Source: Tritonibacter scottomollicae (GTDB taxonomy: Bacteria > Pseudomonadota > Alphaproteobacteria > Rhodobacterales > Rhodobacteraceae). Taken from it: a stretch of 64,000 nucleotides of DNA. Below are positions 43,663 through 54,070 of the stretch, in pieces. Position 1 is the stretch's first letter. Each line of letters begins with the position of its first letter. The position numbers and the translations under genes are program-made. The stretch is taken from contig NZ_PVUF01000017.1 in the NCBI RefSeq assembly GCF_003003215.1, positions 1 to 64,000 on the forward strand, written 5' to 3'. The notes beneath the pieces are model-generated. The model was not told where the DNA came from. It did no database searches and saw only the letters and a list, made by a program, of their open reading frames with translations.

Positions 43663-44757
43663 TTATCCTGCGAGGCGCGCGCCGCGGGTGCGACGGGTGT
43701 CCACCGCTTTCGCCAGTTTGCGCAGCTGGATTTCCGTTTCCTCCCAGCCAATGCAACCATCAGTCACCGACTGGCCGTAGGTGAGTTTCGACAGATCCCC
43801 GTCCTTGGGCAGATCCTGACGGCCATGCACAAGGTGGCTTTCGATCATGATACCGGTGATGCGGGTTTCGCCCTGCGCCATCTGATCGGCCACATCCGTG
43901 AGCACCTCGGGCTGTTTGGCCGGGTCCTTGGCGGAGTTGGCATGGCTTGCGTCGATCATCACCTGCGGGCGAATACCGTCTGCGTCGGCCTTCTGGCAGG
44001 CGGCATCGATGCTGGCCGCGTCATAGTTGGTGCCACCGCCCCCGCGCAGGATGATGTGGCAATCGGGGTTGCCCGCAGTGGCCGCAATCGCCGCGAGGCC
44101 TGAGGGCGCCAGCGCCATGAAATGATGCGGTGTTGCGGCAGAGCGCACCGCGTCGATGGCGATCTGCACATTGCCGCGGGTGCCGTTCTTGAACCCCACC
44201 GGGCAGCTTAGGCCCGAGGCCATCTCGCGGTGGATCTGGCTCTCGGTGGTGCGCGCCCCGATTGCGGCCCAGCTCACCAGGTCGCTGATGTATTGCGGTA
44301 CCGAGGCATCGAGGAATTCGGTCCCCACAGGCAGGCCCATCTCGCTCAGGTCGAGGCAGAGTTTGCGCGCGGTCGACAGCCCCTTGTTGATGCGGAAGGA
44401 GCCATCGAGGTTGGGATCGTTGATCAGACCCTTCCAGCCCGCGATGGTGCGGGGTTTCTCGAAGTAGACCCGCATCACGATCTCAAGCTGGTCGCCCAGC
44501 TCGGCGCGCAATGGGGCGAGGCGGCGGGCGTAGTCCAGTGCGGCCTCTGGGTCGTGGATGGAACAGGGGCCGACCACCACGACCAGCCGGTCATCCGCGC
44601 CATGCAGGATCTTTTGAATGCTGGCGCGGGATTTCAAAACGGTGTCGCGCGCAGCATCGGTGAGCGGATGCTTCACCGCGAGGGCTTCGGGGCAGATCAA
44701 TTCCTGCATATCTGTAATCCGGAGGTCATTGGTGGGTGTCTGGGACAGGGTGGTCAT
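43663..44757 (-). CDS. aroG: 3-Deoxy-7-phosphoheptulonate (DAHP) synthase, class I
   Basis: The start at 44757 (MTTLSQTPTNDLRITDMQEL) gives 364 residues. Class I AroG/F/H features are present: VVGPCSIHDPEAALDYA, MRVYFEKPRTIAGWKGLIND, VGFKNGTRGNVQIAIDA and VMIDASHANSAKDP. It makes the first committed compound of the aromatic pathway from PEP and erythrose 4-phosphate. A 26-codon aromatic-rich leader frame and a terminator precede it, implying attenuation by the supply of charged Phe, Tyr or Trp tRNA. Which aromatic amino acid inhibits the enzyme cannot be told from the sequence. Confidence 0.93.
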   Translation of the reverse strand: MTTLSQTPTNDLRITDMQELICPEALAVKHPLTDAARDTVLKSRASIQKILHGADDRLVVVVGPCSIHDPEAALDYARRLAPLRAELGDQLEIVMRVYFEKPRTIAGWKGLINDPNLDGSFRINKGLSTARKLCLDLSEMGLPVGTEFLDASVPQYISDLVSWAAIGARTTESQIHREMASGLSCPVGFKNGTRGNVQIAIDAVRSAATPHHFMALAPSGLAAIAATAGNPDCHIILRGGGGTNYDAASIDAACQKADADGIRPQVMIDASHANSAKDPAKQPEVLTDVADQMAQGETRITGIMIESHLVHGRQDLPKDGDLSKLTYGQSVTDGCIGWEETEIQLRKLAKAVDTRRTRGARLAG

Positions 44758-44806
44758 GGGCGTGGATCCTTTGGCGGGTGCCCCTGTCGGACCTCTGGAC
44801 AACAAA

Positions 44807-44833
44807 AAACCGCCCTTGGTCCCGGGGCGGTTT
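44807..44833 (-). terminator. Attenuator terminator ahead of the DAHP synthase gene
   Basis: Read on the minus strand, AAACCGCCC pairs with GGGCGGTTT across a 9-nt loop and is followed by a T run ending at 44804, a textbook rho-independent terminator. It lies between the leader peptide stop (44867) and the aroG start (44757), so it would stop transcription before the gene unless an alternative fold forms. TTCTGGT-type codons of the leader (44917-44923) are complementary to 44843-44849 just before the terminator, and GGCGG in the leader can pair with the terminator's first arm. Confidence 0.85.
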
Positions 44834-44866
44834 GGTGCGGTATTCTGGTGTTTCTGTCAGTTCAAT

Positions 44867-44944
44867 TCAGAAACGCGAAGACCCTCCGTCCGCCATGTGG
44901 CGCGGATAAAAGTAATACCAGAACTGGGCGAACTGTTGGGTCAT
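44867..44944 (-). CDS. Aromatic-rich leader peptide of the DAHP synthase gene
   Basis: The open frame encodes 25 residues beginning MTQQFAQFWYYFYPRH and ending with a final Phe: eight of the 25 are Phe, Tyr or Trp, with six in a row of seven (F8 to Y13: FWYYFY). Ribosome stalling there when charged aromatic tRNAs are scarce would favour an antiterminator over the terminator at 44807-44833. There is no Shine-Dalgarno sequence, and the best promoter places the transcript start at or next to the ATG, so translation may be leaderless, as described for trpL of Sinorhizobium meliloti. The ORF is too short for ordinary gene finding. Confidence 0.8.
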   Translation of the reverse strand: MTQQFAQFWYYFYPRHMADGGSSRF

Positions 44945-44951
44945 GGGGCGG

Positions 44952-44980
44952 ACGCTAGCGGAGATTCGCACATCTGTCAC
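44952..44980 (-). promoter_or_regulatory. Candidate promoter of the aroG leader
   Basis: On the minus strand GTGACA (44975-44980) and TAGCGT (44952-44957) are separated by exactly 17 bp. A start site six to eight bases on would fall at 44944-44946, that is, on the leader ATG. Both hexamers are moderate matches. Confidence 0.45.
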
Positions 44981-45136
44981 CCGGAAAAACATCTCCCCTC
45001 CCCCGGCAACCCGATCGCCATCCGGCGCGTCATCCCGTTACCGTCAGCCCGCCTGCCAGAAACAGCCAGTAAACCTACCGGCGCTGGACGCGGCGCCCGT
45101 TACCGCTATCCTGCACGACAAACGAGGAGGATTTTC

Positions 45137-46036
45137 ATGCGCATTCTGTTCACCGGAGGGTCCGGCAAGGCCGGGCGCCACGCCATCGCATACCTGCTGG
45201 CCCAGGGGCATCGGGTGGTCAACGTCGATCTCACGCCACTGGACCTGCCCGGCGTCGACAATCGCATCGCCGATATGACCGACGCGGGCCAGATGCATGA
45301 CGTGATGCACGCCTGGGCCGGATATGACGAAATGGACGACCACCGCAGCCCGCCCCCCTTTGACGCGGTGGTGCATTTCGCCGCCGTACCGCGCCTGCTG
45401 ATGAAATCAGACAACGAATGCTATCGGATCAACACCATCGGCACCTACAATGTGATCGATGCGGCGTTGAAGGCGGGCGTGCGCAAGGTGATCTTTGCGT
45501 CCTCCGAGACCACCTATGGCGTCTGCTTCGCGGGCGGCGAGCGCAAGCCGGAATATCTGCCCATCGACGAGGAGCACCCCGTGGTGCCGGAGGATTCCTA
45601 TGCCATGTCCAAGGTCGCAGGTGAGGTCACCGCGCAATGCTTCCAACGGCGCACGGGCGCAGACATCTACGGGCTCAGGATCAACAATGTGATCGAACCG
45701 CACGAGTACAAGGCGAACTTTCCAGCCTATATGGCGGACCCCGATTTGCGGCGACGCAATATCTTTGCCTATATCGACGCCCGTGACCTCGGCCAGATGG
45801 TGCAGTGCTGTCTGGAGACCGACGGTCTGGGCTATCAGATCTTCAACGTCGCCAATCCCGATCACTCGGTCAACTGGCCGACGACAGAGCTGATCGCGCG
45901 CTATTATCAGGGCGTTCCGGCCCGCGACATGGGCCCGCGTGAGACCTTTTATTCAATCAAAAAGGCCCGTGAAATGCTTGGATTTGCGCCGAAGCACAAC
46001 TGGCGCATGTACCTCGACGACCCGCGCGAGGTCTGA
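45137..46036 (+). CDS. NAD-dependent epimerase/dehydratase
   Basis: The ATG at 45137 follows GAGGAGG. The 299-residue product has the Rossmann motif FTGGSGKAGRH (5-15), ASSETTYG with the catalytic Thr/Ser region, and YAMSK (YxxxK, Tyr and Lys of extended SDR enzymes). C-terminal features resemble sugar-nucleotide epimerases, but no substrate can be named. It is 80 bp ahead of the GcvT-like gene, on the same strand. Confidence 0.85.
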   Translation: MRILFTGGSGKAGRHAIAYLLAQGHRVVNVDLTPLDLPGVDNRIADMTDAGQMHDVMHAWAGYDEMDDHRSPPPFDAVVHFAAVPRLLMKSDNECYRINTIGTYNVIDAALKAGVRKVIFASSETTYGVCFAGGERKPEYLPIDEEHPVVPEDSYAMSKVAGEVTAQCFQRRTGADIYGLRINNVIEPHEYKANFPAYMADPDLRRRNIFAYIDARDLGQMVQCCLETDGLGYQIFNVANPDHSVNWPTTELIARYYQGVPARDMGPRETFYSIKKAREMLGFAPKHNWRMYLDDPREV

Positions 46037-46116
46037 GACCGCGTCGAAACCCCTTGCGCTTGGCAGGCCCCGGTGGAATGCAGGAGCAACATTTCCTGTC
46101 GTCACCGGGGGCTTCC

Positions 46117-47232
46117 ATGTCATTTTCGATCAACATTGGACCGAACATCCGCAAATCCGCCTATTTCGACGCCACCGTGCGCGACGGCGTGCGTGGGTTT
46201 TCGGTCTACAACCACATGTATATCCCGGGCAATTTCGGCGATCCGGATGGGGAATATGACAGGTTGATCAACGGCGTGGCCATGTGGGACGTCGCGGCAC
46301 AACGACAAGTGCAGCTGCAGGGGCCGGACGCGGGGCGACTGGCGCAATATCTGACCCCGCGCGACTTGTCCAAAACCAAGGTGGGTCAGGGACGCTATGT
46401 GCCGCTCTGTGACCATGCGGGCTGGCTGATCAATGACCCTGTGCTACTGAAGCTTTCGGACGACTGCTACTGGCTCTCGGTGGCAGACAGCGACATTCAC
46501 CTCTGGGCCGCCGCCATCGGGCGTGAACGCGGCTGGAGCGTCGAGGTCAGCGAACCGGATGTCTCGCCTCTGGCCATTCAGGGCCCCAAAGCGGAGGAGG
46601 TCACCGCCGCGCTCTTTGGCGACTGGGTGCGGGACCTGCGCTATTTCGGCTTCCGGCAAACCGAACTGGACGGCATTCCGCTGGTTCTCGCGCGCTCCGG
46701 CTGGTCGAAACAGGGTGGGTTCGAGCTTTACTTGCAGGACGGATCGCGGGGCGTGGAGCTCTGGGATCGGGTCAAGGCGGCTGGCGCGCCGTTTGATATC
46801 GGCCCCGGCGCCCCAAACGATATCGAGCGTCTGGAAACCGGCCTGATCTCCTATGGCGCCGACATGCGCTGGCAGGATTTTCACGCCAGCCCGTTTGAGA
46901 TGGGCTTTGGACCGCTCATCGACCTGCAGGGCGGCCATGACTTTGTTGGTCGTGCCGCGTTGCAGCGGATGGCGGCGGATCCTCCTGCCCGCCAGAGGGT
47001 CGGCCTGTTGATCGCCGATCGCCCCCCGCTGTCCGGACAGCCCATCCCGCTGTGGCAAGGCGACGAGCAGGTGGGACATGTGGCCGAGTTTGCCTACTCT
47101 CCGCGCGTCGGCACGACCATTGGTCACGCGTTGATTCGCAGTGATCTGGCGGAAGCGGCCACCGGCCTTGGCATTCGTCTGGGCGACAGAACCTACGCCG
47201 CCACCCTGCATCCTATTCCTTTCCTGAAGTGA
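46117..47232 (+). CDS. GcvT-fold aminomethyltransferase family protein, DmdA-like
   Basis: The start at 46117 (MSFSINIGPNIRKSAYFD) gives 371 residues. The sequence GFSVYNHMYIPGNFG, VAMWDVAAQRQVQLQGPDAG, LTPRDLSKTKVGQGRYVP and SDDCYWLSVADSD, then EPDVSPLAIQGPKAEEV and ARSGWSKQGGFELYL, follows the DmdA-type branch of tetrahydrofolate-dependent GcvT proteins closely. DmdA demethylates dimethylsulfoniopropionate, an important marine sulfur compound, but several related clades act on other methylated substrates, so the reaction is open. It runs 5 bp into the PhnA gene. Confidence 0.75.
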   Translation: MSFSINIGPNIRKSAYFDATVRDGVRGFSVYNHMYIPGNFGDPDGEYDRLINGVAMWDVAAQRQVQLQGPDAGRLAQYLTPRDLSKTKVGQGRYVPLCDHAGWLINDPVLLKLSDDCYWLSVADSDIHLWAAAIGRERGWSVEVSEPDVSPLAIQGPKAEEVTAALFGDWVRDLRYFGFRQTELDGIPLVLARSGWSKQGGFELYLQDGSRGVELWDRVKAAGAPFDIGPGAPNDIERLETGLISYGADMRWQDFHASPFEMGFGPLIDLQGGHDFVGRAALQRMAADPPARQRVGLLIADRPPLSGQPIPLWQGDEQVGHVAEFAYSPRVGTTIGHALIRSDLAEAATGLGIRLGDRTYAATLHPIPFLK

Positions 47233-47237
47233 GCCCC

Positions 47238-47582
47238 ATGAGCGATACACTCCCCCCCTGCCCCGAATGTTCCTCCACCTATACCTATCAGGTGGATGCG
47301 CTGCTGAATTGCCCCGAATGCGGCCATGAATGGTCCGCATCAGCCGAGGGAGGCGATGACACCGCAACCGTGCGCGACAGCGTGGGCAATATCCTGTCCG
47401 ATGGGGATACGGTGACGGTGATCAAGGACCTGAAGCTCAAAGGGTCCTCGACCGTCGTGAAGGTCGGCACCAAGGTGCGGGGCATCAGATTGGTCGATGG
47501 CGACCACGACATCGACTGCAAGGTTCCGGGCATCGGACAGATGGGGCTGAAAAGCCAATTCGTGAAGAAGGTCACGGAGTAA
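47238..47582 (+). CDS. yjdM: Zinc-ribbon PhnA/YjdM-family protein
   Basis: The 114-residue product has an N-terminal zinc ribbon (PCPEC, then NCPEC, about 7-32) and a C-terminal PhnA domain with VRDSVGNILSDGDTVTVIKD and DIDCKVPGIGQMGLKSQFVKK. Despite its name in the phosphonate operon, its role is not established. The start is the ATG at 47238; a GTG three codons earlier is less likely. Confidence 0.9.
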   Translation: MSDTLPPCPECSSTYTYQVDALLNCPECGHEWSASAEGGDDTATVRDSVGNILSDGDTVTVIKDLKLKGSSTVVKVGTKVRGIRLVDGDHDIDCKVPGIGQMGLKSQFVKKVTE

Positions 47583-47676
47583 GCTCCCGACCAGAACTAG
47601 GCTCTCATCGGCACAGAGACGCGCGGGCTTGACCCGGCATCGGCCTGGCCGATCAGCGCGGCATCAGTACGCAAGC

Positions 47677-47706
47677 AAAAACCCCGCCCTGTTTCCAGGA
47701 CGGGGT
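47677..47706 (-). terminator. Rho-independent terminator of the alpha operon
   Basis: On the minus strand ACCCCGTCCTG pairs with CAGGGCGGGGT across a 4-nt loop (GAAA), with one G-T pair, followed by TTTTTG. It stands 31 bp after the rplQ stop. Confidence 0.9.
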
Positions 47707-47736
47707 AAAGTCTGACGGTCGCTTGACCGCGAGATA

Positions 47737-48159
47737 TTATTCTTCGTCTGCGGTTTCGAACTCTGCCAGACGCGCCTTGTCGGCAGCACCTTTGGCGGCA
47801 GTGTCGCGGTCGACGAATTCGATGATCGCCATCGGCGCCATGTCACCATAACGGAAACCGGCTTTCAGGATGCGGACGTAACCGCCCTGGCGATCCTTGT
47901 AGCGCGGGCCCAGAACGTCGAACAGTTTCGCGACGTCTTTGTCCTGCTTCAGCTTGGACGCGGCCTGACGGCGGGCGTGGACATCACCACGTTTCGCCAG
48001 CGTGATCATCTTTTCGATGATCGGGCGCAGTTCTTTTGCCTTGGGCAGGGTTGTCTTGATCTGTTCGTGTTCGATCAGCGAGCCGGCCATGTTGGAGAAC
48101 AGGGCCTTACGGTGCTCGTGAGTACGGTTCAGGCGGCGATAACCACGTGCGTGACGCAT
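47737..48159 (-). CDS. rplQ: 50S ribosomal protein L17
   Basis: The 140-residue product starts [20 protein letters not shown], the L17 signature, with the full conserved N-terminal domain to about residue 115 and an acidic tail. It is the last gene of the alpha operon, 145 bp after rpoA. Confidence 0.98.
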   Translation of the reverse strand: MRHARGYRRLNRTHEHRKALFSNMAGSLIEHEQIKTTLPKAKELRPIIEKMITLAKRGDVHARRQAASKLKQDKDVAKLFDVLGPRYKDRQGGYVRILKAGFRYGDMAPMAIIEFVDRDTAAKGAADKARLAEFETADEE

Positions 48160-48268
48160 TTTCTAAATCCTTATCTTGCGTTTTGCTTTGTCAGGCAGCT
48201 GATGCGTGTCGGCTGCTCACCTTGGGGCGGAAGGCCCGAATTTTCCCCGGCAGGTCCGGGAATTCATT

Positions 48269-48290
48269 GGGGAGGACCTAGGCCCTCCCC
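48269..48290. repeat. Hairpin between rpoA and rplQ
   Basis: GGGGAGG and CCTCCCC can pair across an 8-nt loop within the 145-bp rpoA-rplQ gap, 14 bp after the rpoA stop. It may slow or stabilise the transcript at this unusually wide spacing. Confidence 0.4.
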
Positions 48291-48304
48291 TGTCGAAGTC
48301 AGCC

Positions 48305-49321
48305 TCAGAAGCTGTCTTCGAATTTCTTGGCCAGCTCTTCGATGTTGTCCGGCGGCCAGTCCTCGACATCCATACCGAGGTGCAGACCCATGCCAGACAG
48401 CACTTCCTTGATCTCGTTCAAGGACTTACGGCCGAAGTTCGGGGTGCGGAGCATCTCGGCTTCGGTCTTCTGGATCAGATCGCCGATATAGACGATGTTG
48501 TCGTTCTTCAGGCAGTTTGCCGAACGCACGGACAGTTCCAGCTCGTCCACTTTCTTCAGCAGAAGCGGGTTGAACTCGAGACCATCGTCCTCGTCCTGAC
48601 GGCCTGCGGATTCCGGCTCGTCAAAGTTCACGAAGATCGACAGCTGGTCCTGCAGGATGCGGGCTGCGAAAGCCAGCGCATCCTCGGGCGTGATGGAGCC
48701 GTCGGTGTCAACTTTGAGGGTCAGCTTGTCATAGTCCAGCACCTGGCCCTCACGGGTGGGCTGCACGTCGTAGGAGACCTTCTTGACCGGGGAATAGATT
48801 GCATCGATCGGGATCAGACCGATCGGCGCGTCCTCGGGCTTGTTCTTATCGGCAGAGACATAGCCTTTGCCGGTGTTGACGGTCAGTTCCATGAACAGAT
48901 CCGCACCATCGTCAAGGTGGCAGATGACATGCTCGCGGTTCAGAACCTCGATGCCAGCGGTTTCGGCAATGTCGCCTGCGGTGACGACTGCCGGACCTTT
49001 GGCATTGATCGACAGGCGCTTGGGCCCTTCGACTTCCATGCGCAGGGAAACCTGCTTGAGGTTCAGGATGATGTCTGTGACGTCTTCACGCACACCGGCC
49101 ACGGAGGAAAACTCGTGCAGCACGTTGTCGATCTGAACGGAAGTGATGGCCGCACCTTGCAGCGAGCTCATCAAAATACGGCGCAGCGCGTTGCCGAGCG
49201 TCAGGCCAAAGCCACGCTCCAGCGGTTCCGCCACGAGAGTCGCCTGGCGTGCCGGATCATTGCCCGGCTTGACCTCAAGCTGTGTGGGCTTGATCAATTC
49301 GGCCCAATTCTTATGGATCAT
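48305..49321 (-). CDS. rpoA: RNA polymerase alpha subunit
   Basis: The start at 49321 ([20 protein letters not shown]) gives the standard 338 residues. The N-terminal domain has [19 protein letters not shown]; the C-terminal domain has [20 protein letters not shown] and [13 protein letters not shown] for UP-element and regulator contacts. It follows rpsK by 112 bp. Confidence 0.98.
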   Translation of the reverse strand: MIHKNWAELIKPTQLEVKPGNDPARQATLVAEPLERGFGLTLGNALRRILMSSLQGAAITSVQIDNVLHEFSSVAGVREDVTDIILNLKQVSLRMEVEGPKRLSINAKGPAVVTAGDIAETAGIEVLNREHVICHLDDGADLFMELTVNTGKGYVSADKNKPEDAPIGLIPIDAIYSPVKKVSYDVQPTREGQVLDYDKLTLKVDTDGSITPEDALAFAARILQDQLSIFVNFDEPESAGRQDEDDGLEFNPLLLKKVDELELSVRSANCLKNDNIVYIGDLIQKTEAEMLRTPNFGRKSLNEIKEVLSGMGLHLGMDVEDWPPDNIEELAKKFEDSF

Positions 49322-49433
49322 GCGTTCCCTCCATTCCTGTCTGAACCCCATGTCCAAAGGATCAGACGCCCGAGGTTTCTAATGACGTACTGGGGCCCTG
49401 CATGCGGCAAGGCCCCAGTGAGTTTACTGTCGC

Positions 49434-49823
49434 TTAGACGCGGCGGCGCTTCGGTGGGCGGCAGCCGTTGTGGGCAGTCGGGGTCACATCACGAATGTTG
49501 GTGATGTTGAAGCCAACCGCGGCCAGCGCGCGCAGGGCGGATTCACGACCCGAACCGGGGCCTTGAACTTCGACCTCGAGGGTCTTTACGCCGTGATCCT
49601 GTGCCTTGCGGCCTGCGTCTTCTGCAGCCATCTGCGCAGCATAGGGCGTGGACTTACGGGAGCCCTTGAAGCCCATGGTGCCTGCGGAGGACCAGGAGAT
49701 CGCATTGCCCTGAACGTCAGAGATCAGGATCTTGGTGTTGTTGAACGAAGAGTTCACATGTGCAACGCCGGTGGCGATGTTCTTGCGCTCTTTACGCTTC
49801 GTGCGGGTTTTATCACGTGCCAT
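49434..49823 (-). CDS. rpsK: 30S ribosomal protein S11
   Basis: The 129-residue product has the S11 core [20 protein letters not shown] and [16 protein letters not shown], with the usual basic C terminus [11 protein letters not shown]. It is 16 bp after rpsM. Confidence 0.98.
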   Translation of the reverse strand: MARDKTRTKRKERKNIATGVAHVNSSFNNTKILISDVQGNAISWSSAGTMGFKGSRKSTPYAAQMAAEDAGRKAQDHGVKTLEVEVQGPGSGRESALRALAAVGFNITNIRDVTPTAHNGCRPPKRRRV

Positions 49824-49839
49824 CTGTCAGGACCCTCCC

Positions 49840-50208
49840 TTACTTCTTCTTACCAGCAATGGCCTTTGCGGGGCCTTTGCGAGTACGAGCGTTGGTGTGG
49901 GTGCGCTGACCACGGACCGGCAGGTTGCGACGGTGGCGCAGGCCACGGTAGCAGCCGAGATCCATCAGGCGCTTGATGTTCATCTGCACTTCGCGACGCA
50001 GGTCACCTTCAACGGTGAAGGTTGCGTCGATATGTTCGCGGATGGCCAGAACTTCTGCATCGGAGAGTTCGTTCACACGACGGGTTTCGTCGATGTTCAC
50101 GGCCTCGCAGATCGCTTTGGCAGAGGACGGGCCGATGCCCGTGATGTAGGTGAGGGCGATTGGGACCCGTTTGGAAGTCGGGATGTTAACGCCGGCAATA
50201 CGTGCCAC
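49840..50208 (-). CDS. rpsM: 30S ribosomal protein S13
   Basis: The 122-residue product starts [20 protein letters not shown] and ends [18 protein letters not shown] plus a basic tail, all typical of S13. It is the first gene of the rpsM-rpsK-rpoA-rplQ group, separated from adk by a small membrane-protein gene and its flanks. Confidence 0.98.
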   Translation of the reverse strand: MARIAGVNIPTSKRVPIALTYITGIGPSSAKAICEAVNIDETRRVNELSDAEVLAIREHIDATFTVEGDLRREVQMNIKRLMDLGCYRGLRHRRNLPVRGQRTHTNARTRKGPAKAIAGKKK

Positions 50209-50421
50209 GTGTCACTTTCCTTTTGGTTGCGGTTCCGTAACTCCAGAACCTTTTTTCACAACACTCAACCATCGGCACAGGGCGCGAGGGTCCAGCATGT
50301 ATCGAGGTAGTCAGGTGGACAACAAAAATTGCCCGCCTGGAATGATTCCCAGCAGGGATGTCGGTTCGTATTGGCATTTGACCGAAGGGTCAACCCTCAA
50401 TGCGCCAAAGCCGATCTCCTG

Positions 50422-50754
50422 CTAAAGCTCCGTTGTTTTTACTGCGTTCAGGATACGCTTTATCACCGCTGGCCAGTATATCAGATACGCAAGTCCGAAA
50501 GTCACAATCGTCAGAAGCAACCACACGAGCGCGTGCCCCAAGATATCAACAAAGCCGATCTCGACAGAGAGCTTGGCGATCTTTGCGCCCTCCGCGTCCA
50601 GCACATAGGTTCGGTTCACCGGCGCCATGAGGAAATAATACGGCAGCACGAACAGCGCCAGCCCGAGTGTAACAATGGATAGAATGATCCAGATGATGAG
50701 CTGACCGATGGCCTCCGCCACCGAGAATTCGCAGGTAAAGCGCCGTCCCAACAT
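50422..50754 (-). CDS. Small membrane protein inserted between adk and rpsM
   Basis: The start at 50754 (MLGRRFTCEFSVAEAIGQLI) follows GGAG at good spacing; 110 residues. It has two long hydrophobic segments (about 18-44 and 73-98) separated by a polar loop with NRTYVLDAEGAKIAKL. It resembles DUF6693-like or DUF898-like small membrane proteins, but I could not fix a family. It does not belong to the standard ribosomal cluster. A strong terminator lies 18 bp upstream of its start, so it must be read through or have another promoter. Confidence 0.6.
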   Translation of the reverse strand: MLGRRFTCEFSVAEAIGQLIIWIILSIVTLGLALFVLPYYFLMAPVNRTYVLDAEGAKIAKLSVEIGFVDILGHALVWLLLTIVTFGLAYLIYWPAVIKRILNAVKTTEL

Positions 50755-50771
50755 AGCAATCTCCAAGTCAA

Positions 50772-50808
50772 ACAAAAAGTCCCGCCACGATTGTTATCGC
50801 GGCAGGAC
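50772..50808 (-). terminator. Rho-independent terminator after adk
   Basis: On the minus strand a 13-position stem (11 paired) with an AACA loop starting GTCCTGCCGCGAT is followed by TTTTTG, 32 bp after the adk stop. It should end the rplO-secY-adk transcript. Confidence 0.85.
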
Positions 50809-50839
50809 AATTCAACTTTGTTGCGAGCGTGACCTTATG

Positions 50840-51483
50840 TCAATCGCCGAGGATCCAGCCGATGGACTTCTGAACCTCGTCGATGGAGGCCAGACCGTCC
50901 AGGCGCTGCAGATCGCCCTTGGCCCAGTAGTAGCCGATCAGCGGCGAGGTCTTCTTGTAGTATTCCATCAGACGAGTCTTGAGACTGTCCTCATTGTCGT
51001 CGGGACGGCGCTTCTGCGTGGTGCCGCCACAATTGGCGCATTTGCCATCGGCCGGCCACGGCTTGGTCTGGTCGTGGTAGACTTCGCCGCAATCGCCGCA
51101 AGTGGAGCGGCCGGTGATGCGGGCAACCAGCGCCTCGTCATCGACCTGCATCTCGATCACCGCGTCGAGCTTCATGCCCATCTCGCCCAGCAGCTTTTCC
51201 AGCGCATCTGCCTGCGGCAGGGTGCGCGGGAAACCGTCAAAGATGAACCCGCCTTCGGAACCATCCTGGAGCTTCTCACGGATCAGCCCGATCACGATCT
51301 GGTCGGTGACCAGTTTGCCCTCGGCCATGATCGCCGCAACTTTCTTGCCCATCTCGGTGCCGGAGGCCTGCGCGTCGCGCAGCATATCCCCGGTCGAGAG
51401 CTGAACCATGTTGCGGGTTTCAACCAAATGACGCGCCTGCGTCCCTTTCCCCGCGCCGGGCGGGCCCATGAGAATGATGTTGG

Positions 51484-51487
<4 letters not shown>
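50840..51487 (-). CDS. adk: Adenylate kinase
   Basis: The 215-residue product has the P-loop [13 protein letters not shown] (7-19), [14 protein letters not shown] and a long LID domain with a CGDC ... CANCGG zinc-type four-Cys site, the long form of the enzyme. It overlaps the secY stop by ATGA and so is translated with it. Confidence 0.97.
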
Positions 51488-52848
<1,361 letters not shown>

Positions 52849-52871
52849 GAAATAGGTCTCTTCTTGCGAAA

Positions 52872-52907
52872 ACGCCGCCCGGAACCGTTTTCCGGCTCGG
52901 ACGGCGT
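52872..52907 (-). terminator. Hairpin between rplO and secY
   Basis: ACGCCG at 52872 pairs with CGGCGT at 52902, with a second inner stem (CCGGAA/TTCCGG), in the 110-bp rplO-secY gap. On the minus strand only four T residues follow, so this is more likely a partial attenuator or processing site than a full terminator. Confidence 0.45.
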
Positions 52908-52958
52908 ATGGGAAAACTGATGACTTATGTAAGCGGCTTACGTGCCGCTCACAAGCCG

Positions 52959-53429
52959 TTACTCAGCTGCGGCCTCAGATGCCACGGTCAGGGCGCCGCC
53001 TGCCTTGGAAACTGCCTCAACGGCAGATTTGGAGGCACCGGTCACCGCGATGGTCGCTTTTGCGGAGAACTCACCTTTGGCCAGAACCCGGACACCGTCC
53101 AGTTTGCGACGGACGAGACCAGATGCAACCAGGCTGTCTTCGGTGATCGAAGCAGCGTCGAGCTTGCCGGCGTCGATGAATTTCTGGATCAGGCCGAGGT
53201 TTACCACAGCGTATTTCTTGGCGTTCGGCTTGTTGAAGCCACGCTTCGGCAGACGCTGGTAGAGGGGCATCTGGCCGCCTTCGTAGCCTTTGATGGCCAC
53301 GCCGGAACGAGATTTTTGACCCTTGATACCACGGCCACCCATTTTACCCTTGCCGGAGCCGGGGCCACGGCCAACGCGTGTGCGTTTCGGGGTTGCGCCG
53401 GGATTGTCGCGCAGTTCATTGAGTTTCAT
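52959..53429 (-). CDS. rplO: 50S ribosomal protein L15
   Basis: From the ATG at 53429 the product is 156 residues: [20 protein letters not shown] with the Gly-rich [20 protein letters not shown] and [18 protein letters not shown] of L15. It leads the secY group, with a candidate promoter about 100 bp upstream. Confidence 0.98.
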   Translation of the reverse strand: MKLNELRDNPGATPKRTRVGRGPGSGKGKMGGRGIKGQKSRSGVAIKGYEGGQMPLYQRLPKRGFNKPNAKKYAVVNLGLIQKFIDAGKLDAASITEDSLVASGLVRRKLDGVRVLAKGEFSAKATIAVTGASKSAVEAVSKAGGALTVASEAAAE

Positions 53430-53528
53430 ATCGCTTCTCCTACAGCCGGAAGTGACCCATGAAGCGAAGCGGGTCAGACACGGCACTTTTTGACTTTGAT
53501 TCTGTGCCTCTTTTGAGGCCACCGTGGG

Positions 53529-53557
53529 CGTATAGACGGGATGCGGGTCCGGATCAA
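53529..53557 (-). promoter_or_regulatory. Candidate promoter of rplO-secY-adk
   Basis: On the minus strand TTGATC (53552-53557) and TATACG (53529-53534) are separated by exactly 17 bp. The transcript would have a 5' untranslated region of about 90 nt before rplO. It is needed if the terminators on both sides of the DUF1127 gene work. Confidence 0.55.
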
Positions 53558-53980
53558 GTGGCCAGGGGAATTGCCCCGCCCTGCCGTGCGGGAAACTGGC
53601 CGCATATCGCGACAACACGCAGGCCAGCGTTGCGACAAACGAGCGCCACGCCTCGCAAATGGCACAGGATCTAGCCACGCGCTTCGGCCCGGATGAGGCC
53701 CCTGCCCCGCCGGCTCATGACGTCTTCGCAATTTCGATGATCTGCCTTGCCTGCCTCACGGATGGAAAGAATGGCGGCGCCGCCGGATCGGAATGGGTTG
53801 GAGGCGTCACCCTCCGCGAAGACCAGATATCTGTTTCGCACCCCGGGGCGTCACCCCCAAGGCCCTGTTCCATTTGGGTCCGACTTGCCACACCGGCCCG
53901 CGAGTTGCGCAACTCGCCGAACACAATGCCATTCCGGCATGAAAATCCGGTGGCCGGAGCGCCCGCTGCCCATGCAACAA
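53558..53980. other. Intergenic region, no gene recognised
   Basis: About 420 bp lie between the rplO promoter and the DUF1127 terminator without a convincing protein frame or structured RNA. Such a long gap inside the spc region is unusual. Confidence 0.4.
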
Positions 53981-54009
53981 AAAACGCCCCCACGATGTGG
54001 AGGCGTTTT
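53981..54009 (-). terminator. Rho-independent terminator after the DUF1127 gene
   Basis: On the minus strand AAAACGCCTCCAC pairs with GTGGGGGCGTTTT across ATC, followed by TTG, making a strong hairpin 62 bp after the DUF1127 stop. Confidence 0.85.
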
Positions 54010-54070
54010 CGTCAGCCTGCGACAAACCCCGAGGGAGGAGGAAGGGTCGCGCCACTGTCTGCTGTTGGTA

